From contig NZ_FOUG01000017.1 in NCBI RefSeq assembly GCF_900114785.1, positions 1-64,000 on the forward strand: 64,000 bases of DNA, written 5' to 3'. The position numbers and the translations under genes are program-made. Every line of letters starts with the position of its first letter. Positions within the stretch are counted from its first letter, which is position 1. Shown here in pieces: positions 14,910 through 23,477 of this stretch. The stretch is from Variovorax sp. OV329. GTDB taxonomy: Bacteria; Pseudomonadota; Gammaproteobacteria; Burkholderiales; Burkholderiaceae_C. The notes under the pieces are model-generated. The model saw only the letters and a program-made list of their open reading frames with translations. It was not told where the DNA came from and ran no database searches.

Positions 14910-16295
14910 CTATGGCAGGATCTCCGCCGCCCTCAGGGGCGCAGGCTTTGCGCCGGAGTGCCACAGCACGCGCGCGACGATGTTCGGTGCAAAGAGCCTG
15001 GGAGGTGCCGCCACCAGGTGCGCGACCTCGGTGAACGCCAGGGCCACCGCCGCGTCGCACGTGGCCGCCCGCATCAGCCGCGACAGGTAGGCGTTGACGA
15101 AGCGGATCGCGCGCGTGCGCTCGCCTTGCACGCAAGGCAGCGCCAGGTCGGCACCGACGGCGGTCTGCCAGGGCACGTCGATGGTCCTGGCCGCCGCCGG
15201 AAAGAAGCGCTGGGCGACGCCTTCCACACCGCGCTCCATCGCGGTACGCAAGGCGAGTGCCTCGCAGGCCGCGACCGTCATTCCCTGGCCGTACACCGGG
15301 TTGAAGCTGGCAAGCGCGTCCCCCATCACGAGGAAGTTTTGCGGGAAGCGCGACAGCCGCTCGAAGCGCCGTCGCTGGCTGTGCGGAAAGGCGAAGCCGG
15401 TGACCGTGCCCAGCAACTCGGCCTCGTCAAGTATGCGCACCAGCGCGGCATCGCCCATGGCGCGCGCCCGCCGGCGCATGCCTTCGATGGTGGGCTCGGG
15501 CTGGTCCTGCCCATAGCCGGCCAGCGTGACCACCCAGCGCGCAGGCCCCTCGCCATCGGGCTCCTGGGCCAGCAGCACGCCGCCGCGCGGTTGCCCGGGT
15601 AAGGCGGCGAAGATCAGCGCGGCGATGTCCGGCGCATGCCAGTCCTCGCGACGCAGGTAGGCCGTCGCATAACCGATGTCCACCCTCACCCGCTCCTCCT
15701 CGGGCGCGTCGTAGCCCCAGGCCTGCAGCCAGGCGGGCGCATGGGAACCGCGTCCGGTGCAATCGACGACCAGCCCCGAAGCCAGAACCTCGTCGCGGCC
15801 GTCCGCCCGGTGCAGAACCCTGACTGCCGCGACCCGCCCCTCTTCGACGATGGGCCGGACCACATCGACGTTCTCCACAATCCGCACGCGCGGCAGCGCG
15901 CGCACGCGCCGGCGCAGTTCCGCCTCGATCGCCGGCCGGCTGGCCGCCAGGCCCGCGCGGCCGCATGGCCGGCAGGCGAAGCGCCGGCCGCCCGCCACGA
16001 AGGGTGCGTTGGCCTGCATGTCGCGCACCATCCCACCCTGCGCTGCCAGTGCTTCGGTGAAGCCGGGGAACAGCGCCTCGATGACCTCCCGGCCGCGGGC
16101 CAGCAGCCCGTGCGCGTGGAGCACCTGCGGTGTTCCCTTGCGCGGCAGCGCTTCGGCAGGCAGCAGGTCGCGCTCCAGCACCAGCACTTCCTCGAAGCGC
16201 TCCTGCAGGACGCGGGCGGCCAGCAGTCCGGCCATGCTGGCGCCGAGGACGATGGCCCGTCCGGGGAGCAATGCGGTGAATCTTGGTGTTGGCAT
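14910..16295 (-). CDS. FAD-dependent monooxygenase-like oxidoreductase
   Basis: The 461-residue flavoprotein has an N-terminal dinucleotide-binding motif IVLGASMAGLLAARVL, then VLERD. A second FAD motif reads VMGDALASFNPVYGQGM at about residue 325, as in PHBH-type and geranylgeranyl-reductase-like monooxygenases. It has no membrane segment. The substrate is unknown. Its stop is 5 bases from the end of the convergent LysR gene. Upstream on the same strand, 101 bases away, is the gene for a large NTPase that may regulate it. The start ATG is supported by the conserved N-terminal motif that follows. Confidence 0.8.
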   Translation of the reverse strand: MPTPRFTALLPGRAIVLGASMAGLLAARVLQERFEEVLVLERDLLPAEALPRKGTPQVLHAHGLLARGREVIEALFPGFTEALAAQGGMVRDMQANAPFVAGGRRFACRPCGRAGLAASRPAIEAELRRRVRALPRVRIVENVDVVRPIVEEGRVAAVRVLHRADGRDEVLASGLVVDCTGRGSHAPAWLQAWGYDAPEEERVRVDIGYATAYLRREDWHAPDIAALIFAALPGQPRGGVLLAQEPDGEGPARWVVTLAGYGQDQPEPTIEGMRRRARAMGDAALVRILDEAELLGTVTGFAFPHSQRRRFERLSRFPQNFLVMGDALASFNPVYGQGMTVAACEALALRTAMERGVEGVAQRFFPAAARTIDVPWQTAVGADLALPCVQGERTRAIRFVNAYLSRLMRAATCDAAVALAFTEVAHLVAAPPRLFAPNIVARVLWHSGAKPAPLRAAEILP

Positions 16296-16396
16296 CTGGC
16301 ATCTCCTCGTGAAGGGATGCCGGAGGATCGGCCGCTCCGGTGTCGAATTGCCAGCCGAAAACGCTGTCGAAAATGAGCGCAGCGGCGCGTACCGCC

Positions 16397-18463
16397 TCAG
16401 CCTGTCTCGCGCTCCCAGAGTGCGGCAACGAGCCGATCGATGCCGGTGGCCAGCTGGTAGCGGTAGGTGCCGAAGGGCACGCCCAGCCGCTCGGCCGCCA
16501 GCTCCTGCGATCCTGCGGGCCGCACGAAGGTCAGCTCGAGCGCGCGGCTGAACTTGGCGTCCCTGGGGCGCCGGCCCAGTGCCTCGACGGCCTCGACCAG
16601 AAGCTGCTGCAGCGTCTCGCCGGGCGGCCGCGATCCGTCCGAGGCGGCGTTCACCAGCGTCGACGCGGTCAAGGGACTGGACGCCAGCGCGCTGCGGTTG
16701 TCGAGCACGCGCAGCGCCTCGCGCACCGCCCGGTCGAAGGCGTGGCGTGCCAGCCGCGCGGCCGCCGGCGAGGCGAAGGGGTCGGCCATCGGCCGCTCTT
16801 CGCCCAGTTCACGGTCGACCATCACGTCCAGCCAGCGCTCGATGGGCACGGCGTGCCAGTCGTGCAGGTAGCAGCCCATGGGCACGCCGTCGATGGTCCG
16901 GTTGCAGGACGGCATCCGTTCGAAGTCGATGTGCCGCATCATCGGCGACCAGTGTTCGGGGTGGTCGGTGCAGATCACGAAGGCGCCAAGGCGGGGCACC
17001 GTGAGCCACTGGTGGAACTGCGACATCTGCAGCCCGTTCATCGCCGCGGAAGGCTGCTGCGTGCCCCCCGACGCGAAGTTCCAGCGGGCCAGCAGCTGAC
17101 GCCCGCCTGGGTGAGGCGGCGCCATCTGCTGCAGGCCGCGCCACACCGCGGCCATCATGGGATCGCTCTCGCGCTCTTCATCGCTCAAGGCGGCCAGGTC
17201 GATGGACAGCGTCGCGGCCACCAGCTGGCCCGCGGCCGGCCGCACCACCCAGGCAGTGCAGGCGGGATGAGACCACCAGCGTGAGATAGCCTCGTGCTGG
17301 GGCGCCGGCACCTCGCCTTGCAGCGAGGCGAGCATCAGCGGCAGGTCGCCGGCCGCACCGCGCTCGAAATACACGCTGCCCAAGGCCCGGAAGTCGACGA
17401 AGGGCCGCATCGCCTGCGCATGCCGATGCAGGAAGAGGATGTCGAAGCTGCGCTGCGCCCCATGCACGGCGTCACGCGCCCGGCGGATCAGGTGATCGCG
17501 GATGGCGACGTGGATCTCGCGGTGGCGCTCGGGATGCCGCCACTGCAGCTCGTCGTCGATCGCCTCGCGAACCAGGTCGTGCGGGAAGAGCCCGGCCGGC
17601 CCGGACTCGATGACGCTCAGCGAGGCCAGCCAGTCGAACAATTCGTGCGCCTGCCCGGCATCGACCGTGTCGGTAAGCAGCGCCTCGGTGGTGACGCGCG
17701 CATGCGCGCACACCTCCAGCGCGCGCCGGTGCAGTTCGGTGGGCGACTGCGCGGTGAAGCGCTCGGCGAGCTGGCGCACCACGTCCAGCCCCAGTTGCTG
17801 CGGCACTTCGCCGGAAGAAGCCACCACGTCGGCCACGAGCGTCAGGGCCAGCGGATGGCCATGCGTGACCTGGGCAATGGCCTGCACCTCGGTCGCATCG
17901 ATGCCGCGCGCGGCGAGGTAGCAGGCGCATTCGCCGGTGTCGAGGTTGCGCAGGCCGAGCACCCGGGCGGCCTCGCGCCACATGGGGTGGGTGCGCCATG
18001 CGGCATCGGGGGCGCCGCGACCGGCGATCAGCACGCGCATGGCACCGGGCAACTGCGCCAGGAAGTTCTCGCGCAGCCAGCCATCGAGATATTCGAGGTG
18101 CTCGTAGGAATCGATCACCAGCAGCCGCCGCGGCATGCGGGCGCAATGGGCCAGCACGGAAGGCAGGTCTACCCCCTGCGCCGGATCACCAAGGGCATCG
18201 GCCAGCGCGCGCGTCAGGCCGTGCAGCGAGGCCTCGATGTCGCGCGCATCGATCCGCACCGAATCGATGCCGTGGGCCGCCGCGAGGGCGCGGGCGCGTT
18301 CAAGAAGGCAGGTCTTGCCGATGCCGCCCGGGCCATGGATGAAGAAGATCGGCACCGCCGGCGGGTCTTCGGCCAGCGAGTCCGAGAACAGCGCCAGCTC
18401 CGGCTCGCGGCCGACGAAGGTCCGCGCAATGCGCGAGCGCATCCTGTCGGCGAGGCGGTCCAT
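16397..18463 (-). CDS. Large AAA/STAND-type ATPase with possible C-terminal HTH
   Basis: The 688-residue protein opens with VGREPEL, typical of AAA_16/STAND ATPases, followed by Walker A GPGGIGKTCLL (about 44-54) and a Walker B-like LLVIDSYEHLE (about 114-124). A long helical region follows. The last 50 residues (AGSQELAAERLGVPFGTYRY to the end) look like a helix-turn-helix, so the protein may be a signal-dependent transcription regulator. The effector and targets are unknown. The neighbouring monooxygenase gene downstream on the same strand is the obvious candidate target. No transmembrane segments are seen. Confidence 0.7.
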   Translation of the reverse strand: MDRLADRMRSRIARTFVGREPELALFSDSLAEDPPAVPIFFIHGPGGIGKTCLLERARALAAAHGIDSVRIDARDIEASLHGLTRALADALGDPAQGVDLPSVLAHCARMPRRLLVIDSYEHLEYLDGWLRENFLAQLPGAMRVLIAGRGAPDAAWRTHPMWREAARVLGLRNLDTGECACYLAARGIDATEVQAIAQVTHGHPLALTLVADVVASSGEVPQQLGLDVVRQLAERFTAQSPTELHRRALEVCAHARVTTEALLTDTVDAGQAHELFDWLASLSVIESGPAGLFPHDLVREAIDDELQWRHPERHREIHVAIRDHLIRRARDAVHGAQRSFDILFLHRHAQAMRPFVDFRALGSVYFERGAAGDLPLMLASLQGEVPAPQHEAISRWWSHPACTAWVVRPAAGQLVAATLSIDLAALSDEERESDPMMAAVWRGLQQMAPPHPGGRQLLARWNFASGGTQQPSAAMNGLQMSQFHQWLTVPRLGAFVICTDHPEHWSPMMRHIDFERMPSCNRTIDGVPMGCYLHDWHAVPIERWLDVMVDRELGEERPMADPFASPAAARLARHAFDRAVREALRVLDNRSALASSPLTASTLVNAASDGSRPPGETLQQLLVEAVEALGRRPRDAKFSRALELTFVRPAGSQELAAERLGVPFGTYRYQLATGIDRLVAALWERETG

Positions 18464-18507
18464 GCGGCCATGATAGGCCTGCCCGTCCGCCTGGAAACCC
18501 CGTCCGC

Positions 18508-19719
18508 TTACAGGTACTTGAACAAGGCCAGGCCGCTCAGGCTGACGAAGGTCTGCTGCGCCGCCTGCAGCGAGGTCTGGCGCTGGGTGAACTCCGACAG
18601 TGCGGAGTAGTAGTCCAGGTCCTCGATCTCCGACAGGTAGCTCTTGTCGATCAGCTTGCGTGCCTCGCCGTCGCTGTCGAGCTGGTCCAGCTCGTTCATG
18701 CGCGAGCCTACCGACGAACGCACGGTCAGCACGTTGTCGTGCGCGTTCGTGATCTTCACATTGGCTGTGCTCAGCGCATTGAGCAGGTCGGCCCTGGCCT
18801 TGTCGCCGCCGCCTTCCAGCGGCTGCCTGAGCGCGGTGACCAGCTGCTCCATGGCAGCGAAGACATCGGTGCCGGCGTTGCGGGCGGTGGAGACATCGAA
18901 GCTGTCGCCGTCGGCCGGCGCACCTGTGACGCTGATCTGCACCCCGCCGAAGGAAATGGGGCTGCCAGCCGTGTAGGCGCCGGTGGCGACCGTCGTCGGC
19001 GGCGTCTCCTTGGTCTGCACGGTGTAGTTGCCGCCGGCGAAGCTGATGCTGAAGTCCTTGCCATAGTCGGCCGCGGTGGCATCGGTCACGCCCACCGCGC
19101 TGAAGACGCCGGTGCCGGTGTTGCTCGAAGGGGCCGATGTCACGTAGCCTGCCCCGCCCTGCACCGACAGGAAGATGCTGCGGCCGTCGTCGGTGGCCGG
19201 CATCTGCCGGGCCACGTCCACCTGCATCAGGCGCTGGCCCTGGTCGCCCAGGTACTGGTAGCCGCCGCCGGCCTGCGCCGCGAAGGGCGCGTTGGTGCTC
19301 TTGAAGCCGGCAAACAGGAACTGGCCGTTGCCGTCGTCGGTGTTGGCCATGCCAACGAGCTGATCGAGCTGGCTCTGGATGGTGGTGGCCAGCGAAGCGC
19401 GGTCGGCGTCCGACATGGTGCCGTTGCCGGCCGCCACGATCTGCGCCTTCACGTTCTGCAGCACCGTGGCGACGCTCTGCAGCGTGTCGTCCTCGCGCGA
19501 GAGCAGGCCCATGGCCTGCGTGCGGCTGGCCGCGTACTGCGAGCCTTCGGACAGCGACTGGCTCACGTTGAGCGCGCGGGCCGCACCCACCGGGTCGTCC
19601 GAGGGCGAGAGGATGTTGCGGCCGGTGGCCACCTTCTGCTGGATGCGGAAGAGTGCGAGCTGCTGCGAGCCCATGGCCGACTGGCCCTGGTCATAGAAGG
19701 TCTGGGTGCTGATGCGCAT
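18508..19719 (-). CDS. flgL: Flagellar hook-filament junction protein FlgL
   Basis: The 403-residue protein has the flagellin-like N-terminus MRISTQTFYDQGQSAM and QQKVATGRNILSPSDDPVGAARAL, and a C-terminal helix with DLDYYSALSEFTQRQTSLQAAQQTF. This is the pattern of HAP3, which joins the hook to the filament and is exported by the flagellar type III system. The central D2/D3-like region is variable. AAGGAG lies five bases before ATG 19719; a GTG at 19722 is too close to that site to be the start. It follows flgK by 38 bases in one transcription unit. Confidence 0.93.
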   Translation of the reverse strand: MRISTQTFYDQGQSAMGSQQLALFRIQQKVATGRNILSPSDDPVGAARALNVSQSLSEGSQYAASRTQAMGLLSREDDTLQSVATVLQNVKAQIVAAGNGTMSDADRASLATTIQSQLDQLVGMANTDDGNGQFLFAGFKSTNAPFAAQAGGGYQYLGDQGQRLMQVDVARQMPATDDGRSIFLSVQGGAGYVTSAPSSNTGTGVFSAVGVTDATAADYGKDFSISFAGGNYTVQTKETPPTTVATGAYTAGSPISFGGVQISVTGAPADGDSFDVSTARNAGTDVFAAMEQLVTALRQPLEGGGDKARADLLNALSTANVKITNAHDNVLTVRSSVGSRMNELDQLDSDGEARKLIDKSYLSEIEDLDYYSALSEFTQRQTSLQAAQQTFVSLSGLALFKYL

Positions 19720-19757
19720 CACGGCTCCTTGGAGTTCCTGTGGGTTGGGCCAGGTCT

Positions 19758-21719
19758 TCAGCTGATGCTGAGGATGGCGTCGAACATGGCCTGGGCGCTC
19801 TGGATGACCTTGGCGTTGGCCTGGTACATCTGCTGGAACATCAGCAGGTTGCCGGTTTCCTCGTCCTGGTTCACGCCCGAGACGGACTGCTGGGCCGAGC
19901 GGATCTGCGTGGCCAGGCTGTCTTGCGTGGCGCCGGCCACCTTCACGCCCATGGCGCGGTTGCCCACCTCGCTGACCAGCTGCGCATAGGCGCTGTTGAG
20001 CGTGGAGGTGCCGTTGCCCACCAGCGCCTTGCGCTGCAGGCCGCCCAGCAGCAGCGCGTTGCTGCCGTCCGACACGCCCGAGCTGTTCTTGCCGATGGTG
20101 AAGGTGTCGCCGTTGGCCGGCGCCCCCTTGAAGGTGACGCTGATGCCGTCGAAGCTGATGGCAGAGCCGGCGGCAAAGGGCACGCTGCTGCCCGCCGGAT
20201 AGTTGCTGACCGTGCCGTCGGCCGCGGTCACGGTGATGGCCGAGCCCGCCGGGAAGCCCGACAGCGAGCCGGTGGCCGAGTCGTAGTTCAGCGTGACCTT
20301 GGCCGCCAGCGGCGTGGCCGCGTAGCCCGCGCCGATCGTGGCCGAGCCGATGGCGCCCGTGCCCACGTTGCCGGCGGTGTTGCCGGTGATGACCGGCGAG
20401 GCCGCCGCCACCTTGGCCGGGTCCAGCACCAGCACGTCCATGTCGCGGGCGCCGGTGCGGGTGGGCTGCACCAGGAAGGAGTCGCCTCCGGCGGCCGTGC
20501 CGCTGCTGGCAGCCAGGCTCACGCCGTCGAAGTCGATGGGGAAGGTGGTGGAGTTGGCCACCACCTGGTTGTCCGACAGGCGGGTCACCGAGTAGGTGAG
20601 CGTGCCCGCCACGTCCTTGACCTGCACCTTGTAGTCGCTGGTGGTCAGGGCGCCGCTGTCGGTCAGGCTCGCGCCCAGCACCAGGCTGCCGGAGTTGTGG
20701 GTGTTGGAGAACACGCCCGGCTGGGCCACGGAGAAGAAGTCCTTGCCCAGCGTGCCGCTCAGGTCCACGCCCAGGCCATGCTGCTCGTTGAAGGCGTCGC
20801 CCAGGGCGATGGCCAGGCGGCCGATAGCGTTCTGGGACGGCGTCAGCGTCTCGGCGCGGAAGGCCATCAGGCCGCCCAGCGAACCGCCGGTGAACACGCT
20901 GTCGGCCACTTCCACCATGTTGCCCGCGGGGCCGCTGAGGGCGATGGACTTGCGCGTCGGGTCCGAAGCCGACGTCACGGCCTTCACCTGGGCCGCGCGG
21001 TCGCCCATCACCAGCGACTGGCCGTTGCCGATGAAGACGTTGTACTTGCCCGAGTCGGTCTCCAGCACCTTCACGTCGGCGATCTTCGAGAGCTCGCTCA
21101 CCAGCTGGTCACGCTGGTCCAGCAGGTCGTTGGGCGGCTGGCCGCCGGCCATGGCGCTGAGCTGGGTGATCTGCTGGTTCAGGCTGGCGATCTGTGTCGC
21201 GTAGGTGTTGATCTGGTCCGCGCTGCTGGTGATCTGGTCGTTCACCGAGCTGTTCATGTCGGTGAGGTACTGGTCGGTGGAGCGGAACTTGTTGGCCAGC
21301 GCCTGCGCCGAGCTGATGAGCTGCTGGCGCGCCGCCGGGTCGGCCGGCGTGTTGGCCACGCCCTGCACGCTGGTGAAGAAGGTCTGCAGCAGCGGCTGCA
21401 GGCCCGAGGTGCGGTCGGCCAGCAGGGTGTCGATGCGGTTGATCTGCGAGCCGTAGGTCGACAGGGCCGCGGCCGAGGAATCGGCGGCCGCCAGCTGCGC
21501 CGTCAGGTAGCGGTCGTAGCTGCGCGTGACCGAGGTCACGTCGGCGCCGTTGCCGAAGAAGCCGGAGCCGGTGGCGTTGGGCGTGGCGGTCGAGATCTGG
21601 GCCACCTGGCGGCTGTAGCCGGGGGTGTAGACGTTGGCCGTGTTGTGGGCCGTGGTCACCAGCGCGGCGCGGGCTGCGTTCAGACCGCTCAGGCCGGTGA
21701 GGAACAGGTTTCCGGACAT
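19758..21719 (-). CDS. flgK: Flagellar hook-associated protein FlgK
   Basis: The 653-residue HAP1 protein begins MSGNLFLTGLSGLNAARAAL followed by NTANVYTPGYSRQ, the conserved rod/hook-type N-terminal motif. It ends with GNLLMFQQMYQANAKVIQSA, the C-terminal helix that packs against it. The middle (about 250-560) is a variable domain rich in Gly, Ser and Thr. It forms the first ring of the hook-filament junction and is secreted without a cleaved signal. A sigma-28-type promoter lies about 80-105 bases upstream. flgL follows directly. Confidence 0.95.
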   Translation of the reverse strand: MSGNLFLTGLSGLNAARAALVTTAHNTANVYTPGYSRQVAQISTATPNATGSGFFGNGADVTSVTRSYDRYLTAQLAAADSSAAALSTYGSQINRIDTLLADRTSGLQPLLQTFFTSVQGVANTPADPAARQQLISSAQALANKFRSTDQYLTDMNSSVNDQITSSADQINTYATQIASLNQQITQLSAMAGGQPPNDLLDQRDQLVSELSKIADVKVLETDSGKYNVFIGNGQSLVMGDRAAQVKAVTSASDPTRKSIALSGPAGNMVEVADSVFTGGSLGGLMAFRAETLTPSQNAIGRLAIALGDAFNEQHGLGVDLSGTLGKDFFSVAQPGVFSNTHNSGSLVLGASLTDSGALTTSDYKVQVKDVAGTLTYSVTRLSDNQVVANSTTFPIDFDGVSLAASSGTAAGGDSFLVQPTRTGARDMDVLVLDPAKVAAASPVITGNTAGNVGTGAIGSATIGAGYAATPLAAKVTLNYDSATGSLSGFPAGSAITVTAADGTVSNYPAGSSVPFAAGSAISFDGISVTFKGAPANGDTFTIGKNSSGVSDGSNALLLGGLQRKALVGNGTSTLNSAYAQLVSEVGNRAMGVKVAGATQDSLATQIRSAQQSVSGVNQDEETGNLLMFQQMYQANAKVIQSAQAMFDAILSIS

Positions 21720-21797
21720 GGTGCTCCTGGGTAGGGGGTACGTTGGGTACGGTGTCTTGGCGGGGCGTCATGCGGACGCCCCGGCTTGTCAGTGAAG

Positions 21798-21824
21798 TTA
21801 TCGGCAGGGCGGCGCAAAGCTGAA
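21798..21824 (-). promoter_or_regulatory. Sigma-28 (FliA) type promoter of flgKL
   Basis: On the minus strand the sequence reads TTCAGCTT, 11 bases, then GCCGATAA. The -10 element is an exact match to the flagellar sigma-28 consensus and the spacer is the preferred 11 bases; the -35 is partly matched. It lies upstream of flgK, giving a leader of roughly 70 bases, and lets the hook-filament junction genes be switched on late. Confidence 0.75.
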
Positions 21825-21862
21825 GGGCTGCGCTGGCGGCTGCGACAACTTCTTTTCACTCT

Positions 21863-23434
21863 TCAGGCGGGCTGCAGCCGGAACACGCTCACGGCGTGGA
21901 CCAGGCCGCCCGCCTGCTCCTGCAGGGAGGCGGCCGCGGCGGCGGCCTCTTCGACCAGGGCGGCGTTCTGCTGCGTCACCTGGTCCATCTGCGAGATGGC
22001 CTGGTTGATCTGCTCGATGCCCTGCGTCTGCTCGTGGCTGGCAGCGGTGATCTCGCCCATGATGTCGGTCACGCGCTTCACGCTGCCCACGATCTCCTGC
22101 ATGGTCTGGCCGGCTTCGCCGACCAGCTGGCTGCCGGCGCGCACCTTGCCCACCGAGTCGTTGATGAGGCCCTTGATTTCCTTGGCCGCTGCGGCCGAGC
22201 GCTGCGCCAGGTTGCGCACTTCGGAAGCGACGACCGCGAAGCCCCTGCCCTGCTCGCCAGCTCGCGCGGCTTCCACCGCCGCGTTGAGCGCGAGGATGTT
22301 GGTCTGGAAGGCGATGCCGTCGATCACGCCGATGATGTCGACGATCTTCTTGGAGGATGCGTCGATCGAAGCCATCGTATCGACCACCTGTCCGACCACG
22401 GTGCCGCCCTTCACGGCGACTTCGGATGCCGAGACGGCCAGCTGATTGGCCTGGCGCGCGTTGTCGGCGTTCTGCTTGACGGTGCTGGTCAGCTCCTCCA
22501 TGGAAGCCGCCGTCTGTTCGAGCGAGCTGGCCTGCTGTTCCGTACGGGAAGACAGGTCCTGGTTGCCCGAGGCGATCTGCCCCGAAGCGGTGGCAATGGT
22601 CTCGGTGCCGCTGCGCACCTCGCCCACCACCTGCGCCAGGCTGTCGCGCATGGCCTTGAGCGAATGCATCAGGCTTGCGTCGTCGTCCTTGCGCAGCGCG
22701 ATGGGCACCGACAGGTCGCCCTGGGCGATGCGCAGCGTGATGTCGGCCGCCTGCGCCGGCTCGCCGCCCAATTGCCTGCGCAGCCCGCGCGAAATGGTCC
22801 AGCCCAGCGCCAGCAGCACGGCCGCCAGCACCAGCGCGCACAGCGACATGCTGAGCAGGCGCTGCCAGAGCATGGTGTCCACCGTATCCACGTAGACGCC
22901 GGAGCCGATGATCCAGCCCCAGGGCGCGAAGCCCTTGACGTAGGACACCTTGGGCACCGGCTTGTCGCTGCCCGGCTTGGGCCACAGGTAGGCGACGAAG
23001 CCCGCGTCGTTGGCCTTCACCGTGTTCACGAACTCGACGAAGAGCTGCTTGCCCGTGGGGTCCTTGTTGGCTGACAGGTCGGTGTTGTCCAGCTTCGGGT
23101 TGATCGGATGCATCAGCATGCGCGGCTGCATGTCGTTGATCCAGAAATACTCGCTGCCGCTGTAGCGCAGGCCGCGGACGGCCTGCATGGCCGCCTTCTT
23201 GGCCTGCTCCTCGGTCAGCGTGCCATTGGCCGCCAGCCCGTGGTAGTGGGCGAGCAGGCCGTGCACGCTTTCCACCGCCTGGCGGACGCTGCTCTGCCGC
23301 TCGTCCATGAGGAGCTTGCGCTCGGATGCCAGGAACAGGGCCGTGAGCACGGCCACGCCCACGATGGCGCTGAAGGTGAGCAAGGCCAGCTTGCAGGCGA
23401 TGCTCATGCTGCGAAGGTTCGTCGGGTTGAGCAT
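21863..23434 (-). CDS. Methyl-accepting chemotaxis protein with single Cache_2 sensor
   Basis: This 523-residue receptor has TM1 at about 14-36. A periplasmic single Cache_2-type domain follows, with YFWINDMQPRMLMHP, GFVAYLWPKPG and GWIIGSGVYVDTVD, then TM2 near 190-212, HAMP, and the signalling domain whose tip is IAFQTNILALNAAVEAARAGE. Such Cache domains often bind small organic acids; the ligand here is unknown. It ends FRLQPA, without a CheR-binding WxxF tail. It is the last receptor of the cluster, 43 bases after the previous one. GGAG before ATG 23434 supports this start over 23491. Confidence 0.92.
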   Translation of the reverse strand: MLNPTNLRSMSIACKLALLTFSAIVGVAVLTALFLASERKLLMDERQSSVRQAVESVHGLLAHYHGLAANGTLTEEQAKKAAMQAVRGLRYSGSEYFWINDMQPRMLMHPINPKLDNTDLSANKDPTGKQLFVEFVNTVKANDAGFVAYLWPKPGSDKPVPKVSYVKGFAPWGWIIGSGVYVDTVDTMLWQRLLSMSLCALVLAAVLLALGWTISRGLRRQLGGEPAQAADITLRIAQGDLSVPIALRKDDDASLMHSLKAMRDSLAQVVGEVRSGTETIATASGQIASGNQDLSSRTEQQASSLEQTAASMEELTSTVKQNADNARQANQLAVSASEVAVKGGTVVGQVVDTMASIDASSKKIVDIIGVIDGIAFQTNILALNAAVEAARAGEQGRGFAVVASEVRNLAQRSAAAAKEIKGLINDSVGKVRAGSQLVGEAGQTMQEIVGSVKRVTDIMGEITAASHEQTQGIEQINQAISQMDQVTQQNAALVEEAAAAAASLQEQAGGLVHAVSVFRLQPA

Positions 23435-23477
23435 GGTCTGCTCCGAAAAATATGTCTCTCGTTCTTCCGTGCCGGGC

